A stretch of DNA of 64,000 bases from Pseudomonas lini (GTDB lineage Bacteria; Pseudomonadota; Gammaproteobacteria; Pseudomonadales; Pseudomonadaceae): the NCBI RefSeq assembly GCF_964063345.1, contig NZ_OZ061318.1, positions 2,294,001 through 2,358,000 on the forward strand, read 5' to 3'. Both the position numbers and the translations under genes were made by a program. Under the pieces are notes generated by a model. It searched no databases and had not been told where the DNA came from. It saw only the letters and a list, made by a program, of their open reading frames with translations. Positions 41,597 to 48,920 of this stretch are shown here, one piece after another. Position 1 is the stretch's first letter, and every line of letters begins with the position of its first letter.

Positions 41597-41628
41597 AAAA
41601 ACCGGCCAGTGATGGCCGGTTTTTTTTC
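41597..41628 (+). terminator. Terminator of glyA
   Basis: AAAACCGGCC-AGTGAT-GGCCGGTTTTTTTT, 24 bases after the stop. Confidence 0.93.
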
Positions 41629-41682
41629 GTCCGCAATTTTTTTCAAAACGCGAAAAGGCTCAAGGTCGGGCCATTGCGCCCA

Positions 41683-41697
41683 ACTGGTAAGACCGGT
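41683..41697. promoter_or_regulatory. FadR/GntR-type operator, copy 1
   Basis: ACTGGTAAGACCGGT, an inverted repeat around AAG, of the TGGTnnnACCA type bound by FadR-subfamily GntR regulators. Upstream of the symporter gene. Confidence 0.55.
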
Positions 41698-41767
41698 CAT
41701 TCCAATTACTCAAAATTTGCTTGCGATCCCCCAAAAACAGCGCCTAGACTGCGCCTGCACTGGACAT

Positions 41768-41782
41768 ACCGGTAAGACCACA
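41768..41782. promoter_or_regulatory. FadR/GntR-type operator, copy 2
   Basis: ACCGGTAAGACCACA. The nine bases GGTAAGACC are identical to copy 1 and lie exactly 85 bases downstream of it, 67 bases before the symporter start. Confidence 0.55.
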
Positions 41783-41848
41783 ATAATTAAGTCCTGAATC
41801 TGATGCGCATCGCGCACGGCAGCCAGGACACCGACCAGGATTCCTCCC

Positions 41849-43162
41849 ATGCTCAGATGGTGCTCGCGCTCAATCTTCCTCCAAGTGGTTCTCGGACTGG
41901 TGCTCGGCATCGTCTGCGGGCTGACCCTTCCCGAATACTCCGCCCGGCTCAAACCTCTCGGCGACGGTTTCATCAAACTGATCAAGATGCTCATTGGCTT
42001 GATTGTGTTCTGCGTAGTGGTCAGCGGCATCAGCGGTGCCGGCGACTTGAAGAAGGTCGGACGCATCGGCCTGAAATCGGTGATCTACTTCGAAATACTG
42101 ACCACCATCGCCTTGGTGATCGGCCTGGTATTCGCCTTCACGACCGGCATCGGCAGCGGCGCGAACATTCACCTGGACCAGCTCTCCGCCGCAGACATGG
42201 GCGACATCGCCCAACGCGGTCAGCACATGGCTACCACCACGCAGTTCCTGATGAACCTGATCCCGACTTCGGTGATCGGCGCCTTCGCGGAAAACAACAT
42301 CCTGCAGGTCCTGCTGTTTTCGGTACTGTTCGGCAGCGCGTTGAACCTGGTGGGCGAAGCGGCGTCGGGTATTTCCCGATTGATCAATGAGCTGAGCCAC
42401 GTGATCTTCCGCATCATGGGCATGATCGTGCGCCTGGCGCCGATCGGCGTGTTCGGCGCCATCGCTTTCACCACCAGTAAATATGGCCTGGATTCTCTGC
42501 AGCACCTAGGCAGCCTGGTTGGCCTGTTTTATCTGACCTGTGTGGCCTTCGTGACATTGATTCTCGGCTTGGTGATGCGCCTTTCGGGCCTGAAGATGTG
42601 GCCGTTGCTCAAATACCTGCGCGAAGAACTGCTGATCGTCATGGGCACCGCGTCTTCCGACGCCGTGCTGCCACAAATCATGCGCAAGCTTGAGCACCTG
42701 GGCATCGGCAGCTCCACGGTCGGGCTGGTGATTCCGACCGGGTACTCGTTCAACCTTGATGGTTTTTCGATCTACCTGACCCTGGCCATCGTGTTCATCG
42801 CCAATGCCACCGGTACGCCACTGGCCATGACAGACCTGCTGACGATTCTGCTGGTGTCGCTGATCACCTCCAAAGGTGCCCACGGGATTCCCGGTTCGGC
42901 GCTGGTGATTCTCGCGGCAACACTGACGGCGATCCCGGCGATTCCGGTCGTTGGCCTGGTATTGGTGCTGGCGGTGGACTGGTTCATGGGCATTGGCCGG
43001 GCGTTGACCAACCTGATCGGCAACTGCGTCGCCACCGTGGCCATCGCCCGCTGGGAAAAAGACATCGATATCCAGCGGGCAAACAAGGTGCTGTCTGGCC
43101 AGCAGGGTTATACCTTCCAGACGAGAAAATCGGTTGCCCCGGCGCATCAACAGGAATTTTGA
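41849..43162 (+). CDS. Dicarboxylate/amino acid:cation symporter (DctA/GltP family)
   Basis: Inner-membrane secondary transporter of 437 aa with about eight helices and re-entrant loops. Family motifs: TASSDAVLPQIMRKLE (serine-rich hairpin), NLDGFSIYLTLAIVFIANA (substrate/Na site) and SKGAHGIPGSA. This fits DctA for C4-dicarboxylates, though glutamate or aspartate cannot be excluded. The two GntR genes downstream and the operators upstream suggest substrate-induced expression. No PAO1 counterpart occurs at this place, so it is a lineage insertion after glyA. Confidence 0.88.
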   Translation: MLRWCSRSIFLQVVLGLVLGIVCGLTLPEYSARLKPLGDGFIKLIKMLIGLIVFCVVVSGISGAGDLKKVGRIGLKSVIYFEILTTIALVIGLVFAFTTGIGSGANIHLDQLSAADMGDIAQRGQHMATTTQFLMNLIPTSVIGAFAENNILQVLLFSVLFGSALNLVGEAASGISRLINELSHVIFRIMGMIVRLAPIGVFGAIAFTTSKYGLDSLQHLGSLVGLFYLTCVAFVTLILGLVMRLSGLKMWPLLKYLREELLIVMGTASSDAVLPQIMRKLEHLGIGSSTVGLVIPTGYSFNLDGFSIYLTLAIVFIANATGTPLAMTDLLTILLVSLITSKGAHGIPGSALVILAATLTAIPAIPVVGLVLVLAVDWFMGIGRALTNLIGNCVATVAIARWEKDIDIQRANKVLSGQQGYTFQTRKSVAPAHQQEF

Positions 43163-43171
43163 CTACAGACC

Positions 43172-43206
43172 TATAGGAGCTGCCGAAGGCTGCGATCTTT
43201 TGATCC
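43172..43206 (+). repeat. Solitary REP-like repeat, AGGAGCTGCCGAAGGCTGCGA class
   Basis: CTATAGGAGCTGCCGAAGGC followed by TGCGATCTTTTGATC, a single palindromic unit between the symporter and its regulator, of a type dispersed in Pseudomonas genomes. Confidence 0.6.
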
Positions 43207-43254
43207 TGCTTCTCGGTGCTCCTCAACAACTTTCGAGGCTCATGGAGCGAACAA

Positions 43255-43959
43255 GTGATTACCTCTTCAACCGTCGTAAATTCAGTCGTAGAAAAACTTC
43301 GGGCCGCTCTGGCCCGTGGTCAGTGGCGTTCCGGCGAGATGTTACCGGGCCAACGTGAACTGGCCGAACAACTGGGCATCAGCCGTCCAAGCCTGCGCGA
43401 AGCGGTCATCGTGCTGGAAACCCTGGGGCTGGTGCGCTCCATGCCGGGCAAAGGCGTGGTGGTGCTGGAGGCCAATCTCAGCGACAGCCAAAGCCACGAC
43501 AGCGCGGTTGCCGGGGCCAGCCTGGAAGACGTGCTGCAACTGCGCTACACCCTCGAGCCGTTCATTGTCGGCCTGGTGGCGCAGTCGATCAGCAGCAAGG
43601 AAGTCGGGCAACTGCGTCTGACCCTGATGGACATGCGCGAAGCCCTTGAGGCCAACGACAGCGAGGCTGGCGCGAATGCCTACATCGCGTTCCACGAGGA
43701 GCTGTTCGCCCTGACCTCGAACCCGATTTTCCAGAGTGTGGTGCAGCAAACCAGCAATGCCCTCAAGCAAAGCGCCGACGTGCTGCGCAATTCGCCGGAG
43801 CATCTGGCTGAACGACTTGAAGAAAACGAAGCCGTGGTGCGTGCCATCCGCAGCAAGAACAGCGCCCAGGCCAGCGCCGAGATGCGTCGGCACATCCTTC
43901 GGGAAGGCCAGCGGATGGGCATCGAATTGAACATCCCGGACGACCACCTCGGCAGTTGA
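43255..43959 (+). CDS. GntR-family regulator, FadR (FCD) subfamily
   Basis: Transcription factor of 234 aa. The N-terminal winged helix has ELAEQLGISRPSLREAVIVLE; the C-terminal FCD ligand domain spans about 80-225, with the metal-binding Asp/His pattern expected there (FHEELFALT, MRRHILREG). Start: GTG at 43255 after GGAG with 8-base spacing; the longer frame from 43216 lacks a ribosome site. It probably binds the two operators before the symporter. Ligand is unknown, likely a carboxylate. Confidence 0.87.
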   Translation: MITSSTVVNSVVEKLRAALARGQWRSGEMLPGQRELAEQLGISRPSLREAVIVLETLGLVRSMPGKGVVVLEANLSDSQSHDSAVAGASLEDVLQLRYTLEPFIVGLVAQSISSKEVGQLRLTLMDMREALEANDSEAGANAYIAFHEELFALTSNPIFQSVVQQTSNALKQSADVLRNSPEHLAERLEENEAVVRAIRSKNSAQASAEMRRHILREGQRMGIELNIPDDHLGS

Positions 43960-43986
43960 ACCCCCTCTTCGAACTGGAGACAGGCC

Positions 43987-44673
43987 ATGAACAGCTTCGC
44001 CTCACCACAGATTTTCACTGCACTGCCCTTCTCCCGAACGGACACCGGGAAACCGCCAGCGGATGATCTCTATTCTCGGATCTTCGACGCCATTCTCGAA
44101 CAGCGCATCAGCCCTTCCAGCCGTTTCACCGAAGAAAGCCTGGGGCATATGTTCGGGGTCAGCCGCAGCACCGTGCGCCGGGTTCTATCGCGCCTGTCCC
44201 ATCAGCAGGTCATCATCTTGAGACCTAATCAGCGCCCGCGAGTCGCAGCGCCAACCCCCGAACAAACCCGCCAGGTACTCCATGCTCGTCGCCTGTCTGA
44301 AAGCACGCTGGTTCAACTCGCCTGTCAACGGCGCCATTCCGGCATGCTGGTCAAGTTACGCGAATTGGCCGAAGAGCAACGTCAGTGCATGGAGCGAGGC
44401 CTGCCCGGTACGGCTATCCGTCTGTCCGGCGAATTCCATCTGCAACTTGCCAACATGGCCGATAACGCCCCATTGGCGCACTTCCTCGGCAGCCTGGTAC
44501 CCCTGACGTCGCTGGCGATTGCGCAGTTTGAACATCAGCCAAACAGCCACTGCACCTGGCGGGAACACAAGACGATTGTCGATGCAGTGGAGAGCGCTGA
44601 CGTGAAGGCCGCAGTCAGGCTGATGAGCGAGCACTTGGATCATCTGGAGCAACGGCTGCTTCAGGCACGATGA
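43987..44673 (+). CDS. GntR-family regulator, FCD subfamily (second)
   Basis: 228 aa. Winged helix includes DAILEQRISPSSRFTEESL and FGVSRSTVRRVLSRLS; the C-terminal FCD domain has FHLQLANMADN and a terminal helical bundle ending in EHLDHLEQRLLQ. It follows the first regulator by 27 bases with GGAGACAGGCC before the ATG, so the two are probably co-transcribed. Two FCD regulators in tandem next to one transporter is uncommon; whether they control the same promoter is unknown. Confidence 0.87.
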   Translation: MNSFASPQIFTALPFSRTDTGKPPADDLYSRIFDAILEQRISPSSRFTEESLGHMFGVSRSTVRRVLSRLSHQQVIILRPNQRPRVAAPTPEQTRQVLHARRLSESTLVQLACQRRHSGMLVKLRELAEEQRQCMERGLPGTAIRLSGEFHLQLANMADNAPLAHFLGSLVPLTSLAIAQFEHQPNSHCTWREHKTIVDAVESADVKAAVRLMSEHLDHLEQRLLQAR

Positions 44674-45110
44674 AGATTGGGGGCGACGCGTACTTGTTGG
44701 ACAACATCTCGCTCCTCCCACGCTTCAGCAGAAAGCAAAATTGACCCACGATAGCGCCTGCAAGAAAAGCTTAACCTCCGACTGTGCCATCATCCGCTTC
44801 ACAAAGATCCCCCCCCCGCCTGCCGTGACACGGAAACACTCTTCCCTGTATTTTCTGCGAGTTCACCAAAACAAACCTCGCTTAACTACCAGGCACACAC
44901 TTCAGTTGCTGTATCCACTTGAGCCAAACCCCTACCAGTATTCTCGACGCGATTCCACGCTGTACGTTTTCTACAACTTCGAAGCTTACAATAAAGCGAC
45001 AATCTGTAACGGCAACATGAAGTTATAAGCTACACATTGGTGGCAAACCAGGAGCATGTTACTGTTTTTCCACACCAACTCAGGTGTTGATAAAACAAAG
45101 GAAGTTCATA
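44674..45110. other. AT-rich upstream region of the lanthipeptide cluster
   Basis: 437 bases. The base composition falls here from that of the regulators to that of the lanthipeptide genes. A weak -10 (TACAAT, 44987-44992) may serve the first precursor, but no good -35 is seen. A 95-codon open frame at 44741-45028 is probably not a gene. No repeat, att site or integrase was seen at this edge. Confidence 0.5.
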
Positions 45111-45254
45111 ATGAGCGAAAAAATATTTGCAATGTCTGGTGACTTCGATGGTGAATTCGAGTCCTATCAACAGGTGAGCAACAGCAGTATCGAATCGGCA
45201 GCACTGACGATTGTCGAGTGCGGCACCGAAAACTGCACCGTTATCTTGTGCTAA
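45111..45254 (+). CDS. Class II lanthipeptide precursor 1
   Basis: 47-aa peptide starting MSEKIFAMSGDFDGEFE, with AAGGAAG before the ATG. The leader, to about residue 31, is acidic and nearly identical in pattern to precursor 2 (MSE-x-I-x-x-MSGDFD-x-x-FE-x-Y). The core is LTIVECGTENCTVILC. Thr33, Thr39 and Thr43 each precede a Cys at 37, 42 and 47, so three methyllanthionine rings could form. The possible cleavage site is SAA (29-31) rather than a double glycine. Assignment rests on the linked synthetase and on the paralogue; ring pattern is inference. Confidence 0.85.
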   Translation: MSEKIFAMSGDFDGEFESYQQVSNSSIESAALTIVECGTENCTVILC

Positions 45255-45338
45255 ATCCTGGATCGAGCGCTGCTTCAGAGCATAAAACGCGCATCTGCGC
45301 AACAGGACTCTTGAGACAAGACCGGTTCCGTCAACCAA

Positions 45339-45344
45339 TATAAT
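45339..45344 (+). promoter_or_regulatory. Possible internal -10 before precursor 2
   Basis: Perfect TATAAT 85 bases before the second precursor; no convincing -35 at 16-18 bases, so only a candidate. Confidence 0.3.
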
Positions 45345-45428
45345 TCCCTGAATACAATACAGCCAACGGCGACTAATGGCAGCCGATTGACCGCGGCTCA
45401 ACAACTGATAAACGATGAGGACAACACT

Positions 45429-45581
45429 ATGAGCGAACAAATTCTAAACATGTCTGGCGATTTTGATCGTGACTTTGAAGCCTACCAAGCCTCCGACAAA
45501 GATAATATTGAGGCGATGGGAACGACCATTATTGACTGCGGCACTCTGGGATGCACTGTCATTGGTTGCTCGACGATTTGA
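45429..45581 (+). CDS. Class II lanthipeptide precursor 2
   Basis: 50-aa paralogue of precursor 1, starting MSEQILNMSGDFDRDFE. ATG 45429 follows GATGAGGA; the frame is open from 45387 but the match to precursor 1 fixes this start. Core: GTTIIDCGTLGCTVIGCSTI. Thr33/Cys37, Thr39/Cys42 and Thr43/Cys47 fall at exactly the same residue numbers as in precursor 1; an extra Thr32 and a CSTI tail differ. Asp36 replaces Glu36, keeping an acid before Cys37. The residue before the core is Gly31 (MG). Confidence 0.87.
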   Translation: MSEQILNMSGDFDRDFEAYQASDKDNIEAMGTTIIDCGTLGCTVIGCSTI

Positions 45582-45661
45582 AAATAGTCAATTATCCCTT
45601 GCCCTGACCAGGTTTGCGTCGAACTCAAGTCAAATCGTTGAAAGGGGGCGATAAATAAAAA

Positions 45662-45688
45662 AATAGAGCAGGCAACGCCTGTTCTATT
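45662..45688. other. Intercistronic RNA hairpin between precursor 2 and lanM
   Basis: AATAGAGCAGGC-AAC-GCCTGTTCTATT, a 12-bp stem with one G-U pair. On the coding strand the A-run precedes the stem and no T-run follows, so it is not a standard terminator for these genes; AGGAG of lanM starts 6 bases after it. It may protect the precursor mRNA 3' end or limit lanM expression. Confidence 0.6.
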
Positions 45689-45706
45689 CATGTCAGGAGT
45701 TTCAGT

Positions 45707-48700
45707 ATGTTGGCTAATTTCTTAAAGTTTCATCAGCGAGGTGAGCGCAGGTTTTCTTCTGACAGGGACATTGTCAATTTTGAAAATAACATGATCCGCC
45801 TGCATGCTGATGATCAGGCTGTGTTGCATTACTTTGGTCTGGACAGGGGGCAGTTGGCTTCGCATGTGAAAGGCCCCATCAATGCACAGCCGTTGCCCCC
45901 CGATGGCGAAACTGCGCTAGTGACTTTACAGAAAAAGATCGCCAGGCTTGACGCGATTAATACCGAGGCAGAAACGCCCCCGAGAAGCAACGAAGATTTC
46001 TATTGGTTCGGCTACCGTTTCTTTCTTTACTTTATAGATGAGTTCAAATCCGACAAGCGCTACTTGAACGCTTCGACGCATATTGATGAACAAGCGTTAC
46101 TTTCGAGCCTTGAAGGCTATGTATTGGATAGAATTGGACGCACATCCGAACAGAGCCTGGTTCACTATTTGAATACGCAGATTTCAAAAGGCTACAACGT
46201 TGAGTTGGCTGAACTCAGCCAGCAACTCAGAACGCTTTCACTCACATCGTTTTTTGAATCATATCCGGTGCTGGCCAGTCTATTGTTTGGTCTGTTGGAG
46301 GATACAGTCGATTATTTGTTTGCTGTCATTCTCGACTTCGCTGCCGATATTGAATACCTGCAGAACATTTTTTCAATCCCATCCCGAAAAATAGACGCTA
46401 TCGAATTTGGCCTGGGCGATCCTCATGGCCGTGGCGAAACGGTTTGTCGTGTTGAGGTCTGCGCAATGTCCCTGGTTTACAAGCCAAGGGCGAGCCGGGA
46501 GGCGCTTTTTTTTAATCGGTTACTCAGGCAACTCTATGAACAGACAGGAGCAGAGTGTTTTTCTATCTATGCGCCAAGGATTGTCAGCCGCGAGCGGCAT
46601 AGCTGGATAGAAAAAATCGAGAATACGCCTTGCAAGAGCGAGGCAGACGTTGAACTGTTCTACAGAAAAATGGGGACACAAATCGCCGTCATCTATGCAT
46701 TGAACGGTATCGACTTTCATCACGAAAATATTATTGCGTGTGGAAGCAATCCCGTAATGATTGACCTCGAGTGCTTGTTTACGGCTTCTACCAGTGACCT
46801 GTTATTTGACTTGCCTGCGGACTCCGCACTATTCAAAGCATTTAAATTAACCCGTCAATCGGTGTTTTCCAGCGGCTTTGTTCCCTTCGCGCAAGGGTCT
46901 GGTAACGACTTGAGCGGGCTGACACGACAAGAGCGATTCGACTCCACTGGCAAATCGCTAGTCTACGAAAGCGGATTTTATCATTTGCGAAAAATCAGTA
47001 TCGAACATCGCCCACTGCATAAACACTTGCCTCTTCTGGCCGGGGAGCGCAAGGGGCTTGAGGCTTACAAAGAAGCGTTCTTTCATGGCTTTGAATATGC
47101 TTATGATGCGTTGATGACCCATCAGCAGATAGTTGTTCAAATGCTTGAACAATCCGCAGACGAACTCTCAACCCGTGTATTGATCAAAAACACCCAGCGC
47201 TATGCAGAGTTTATCGGACTGAGCCGTCATCCACGCTTTATGCAAAACATGCTGGATAGAGAACTTCTGCTCGCCACCTTGTGGAATGACTTGAAGGACG
47301 CCTACCTGGCAAAGGGCATTCCCCGTTACGAAATAACGGACCTGCAAAGATTGAGCATTCCGTGTTTTACCATGCCACTCAACTCCAATTATCTGGTGAG
47401 TGCGCAAGGTGAAACAATTGAGATGGCACAGGTAGAGCCGCCCATCAAAAGCTGCCGACAGAAAATAGAAAATATGTCTCGAGCAGACAGGGTATTGCAA
47501 CGCACGATACTCGAAACGTGCTTGTTTCCAAAGCCAAATGAACATCAACCTCTCAATCTCAAACATGTTCATACGAAAGTTGAAAGCCCCCTCCAGACGG
47601 AGCGACTTGAGAGCGTTATGAGAATCGCCGCCTGCATTGAAGAACTCGCGGTGACGGATGCAGGGTCGGGCATAAGATGGCTATCCTTTCATACACACCC
47701 CACGACTCATAAAAAATACCTCTCCCCAATGGGCAATGGCCTGTATTCCGGCATTGCTGGGCTTGGGCTGTTTTATCTGAGCCTGTTCAAAGTGAGCGAC
47801 AAGCCTCATTACTTGTCTTGTGCCGATCAAGTGTTGCACTCACTGGCTCAATCCTTTGGCTATTTCAAAAGCGACTTGAGTGTCAGCGCTTATCACGGAC
47901 TGGGATCTTATATTTATCTCCTTGTGAGTCGTCAGCAGATAACTGGCGATCAAAGAAACAACGACAAGCTTGAAGAACTGCTGATCAAGCTGATCAACGC
48001 ACCACTCGAAGACTATGACTTCGACTTCCTGGGGGGCTGTTGTGGTGCGGTGACTCTACTGGCGAATATCTATGAATTGTATCCACGAGAAGATGTGCTG
48101 CCAGCCATCCGACGCATGGTCGAATACATAAAAGGTGAAGTCACGATTGAAGATAACCGATTTTTTCGACGCAATGATCGCTCTGTCATTTTGACAGGCT
48201 TATCCCACGGTCTTTCGGGTGTAATCCATGCGGTGTGCAAAGCCTATGACGTGACTCACGATGAGTCTCTGGTGCCGTTGGCCATCCAGCTTCTCGAGGG
48301 TGAAAACCGGTGGATCCGGGACGGCTTCTGGCTTGACTTGCGGGACATGGAGAATCCGGGGCATTTGGCCAAGTGGTGCCACGGGGACGGAGGAATCCTG
48401 ATCGCCAGGCGGCAACTCTTGAAGTCGATGGGAGATGCCATGGACGAATCAACCAGGCAGAAAGTGAATGACGATATTTCGAGATGTGAGAGCAATCTCT
48501 GGCGTCATGGGCTTGGTAGTGGTTATAGCCTGTGTCATGGCGACTTTGGCAATCTGATCTGCCTATACAATTTGTATCGAGAATCACGCAATCACCAAGG
48601 CGTCAGCAGAGTTGAACAGGCCTTCGATGAGGTCGCACATAATTTTTTCGAAGGGAACTTTCTCGGTGGCAATCAGGTTCCCGACATCAGTCTACTGACG

Positions 48701-48790
48701 GGAATATCTGGCGTAGGTTATGCCTTGCTGTACGGGATTGATCCGACTATCCCCAATATACTGTCACTCGATTTCGGCGTGCCGGCGTAG
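45707..48790 (+). CDS. lanM: LanM-type class II lanthipeptide synthetase
   Basis: Bifunctional enzyme of 1027 aa that dehydrates Ser/Thr by phosphorylation and elimination and then adds Cys to make (methyl)lanthionine. The N-terminal dehydratase (DUF4135) shows Lys259 in VYKPRAS, Asp336-Phe-His-His-Glu-Asn341 and Asp353/Glu355 in MIDLECLF. The LanC cyclase begins near 678 (GNGLYSGIAGLG) and has His834 (SHGLSG) and zinc ligands Cys891 (KWCHG), Cys943 and His944 (LCHGDFG). All key residues are present, so it should be active. AGGAG precedes ATG 45707. G+C is well below neighbours (26 of 60 in 45781-45840). No LanT, protease or immunity gene adjoins it. Confidence 0.94.
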   Translation: MLANFLKFHQRGERRFSSDRDIVNFENNMIRLHADDQAVLHYFGLDRGQLASHVKGPINAQPLPPDGETALVTLQKKIARLDAINTEAETPPRSNEDFYWFGYRFFLYFIDEFKSDKRYLNASTHIDEQALLSSLEGYVLDRIGRTSEQSLVHYLNTQISKGYNVELAELSQQLRTLSLTSFFESYPVLASLLFGLLEDTVDYLFAVILDFAADIEYLQNIFSIPSRKIDAIEFGLGDPHGRGETVCRVEVCAMSLVYKPRASREALFFNRLLRQLYEQTGAECFSIYAPRIVSRERHSWIEKIENTPCKSEADVELFYRKMGTQIAVIYALNGIDFHHENIIACGSNPVMIDLECLFTASTSDLLFDLPADSALFKAFKLTRQSVFSSGFVPFAQGSGNDLSGLTRQERFDSTGKSLVYESGFYHLRKISIEHRPLHKHLPLLAGERKGLEAYKEAFFHGFEYAYDALMTHQQIVVQMLEQSADELSTRVLIKNTQRYAEFIGLSRHPRFMQNMLDRELLLATLWNDLKDAYLAKGIPRYEITDLQRLSIPCFTMPLNSNYLVSAQGETIEMAQVEPPIKSCRQKIENMSRADRVLQRTILETCLFPKPNEHQPLNLKHVHTKVESPLQTERLESVMRIAACIEELAVTDAGSGIRWLSFHTHPTTHKKYLSPMGNGLYSGIAGLGLFYLSLFKVSDKPHYLSCADQVLHSLAQSFGYFKSDLSVSAYHGLGSYIYLLVSRQQITGDQRNNDKLEELLIKLINAPLEDYDFDFLGGCCGAVTLLANIYELYPREDVLPAIRRMVEYIKGEVTIEDNRFFRRNDRSVILTGLSHGLSGVIHAVCKAYDVTHDESLVPLAIQLLEGENRWIRDGFWLDLRDMENPGHLAKWCHGDGGILIARRQLLKSMGDAMDESTRQKVNDDISRCESNLWRHGLGSGYSLCHGDFGNLICLYNLYRESRNHQGVSRVEQAFDEVAHNFFEGNFLGGNQVPDISLLTGISGVGYALLYGIDPTIPNILSLDFGVPA

Positions 48791-48814
48791 GTCCACCGGA
48801 TAAAGACAGACAAA

Positions 48815-48845
48815 AGAAACCGGCCATCACTCAGGCCGGTTTTTC
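48815..48845 (+). terminator. Terminator of the lanthipeptide cluster
   Basis: AAACCGGCC-ATCACTCA-GGCCGGTTTTT, 25 bases after lanM. Its CCGGCC stem resembles that of the glyA terminator at 41597. Confidence 0.9.
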
Positions 48846-48920
48846 CCCCAGCTAAACGGGCTAATCAAACGCCGTACACCGCATGCTGCTCGCACTCACC
48901 GGATCAACCCACTCCTGGGA

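Noticed and set aside
43255..44673. GntR regulators as part of the lanthipeptide cluster
   Set aside because: They have normal composition, adjoin the symporter with matching operators, and are 437 bases from the first precursor.
44741..45028. 95-codon open frame before lanthipeptide precursor 1
   Set aside because: No ribosome site, no domain, odd composition rich in Pro, Thr and Arg, and it ends within the precursor upstream region. Probably chance in AT-rich DNA.
45662..45688. Hairpin as Rho-independent terminator of the precursors
   Set aside because: The T-run would be on the minus strand; on the coding strand no U-run follows the stem.
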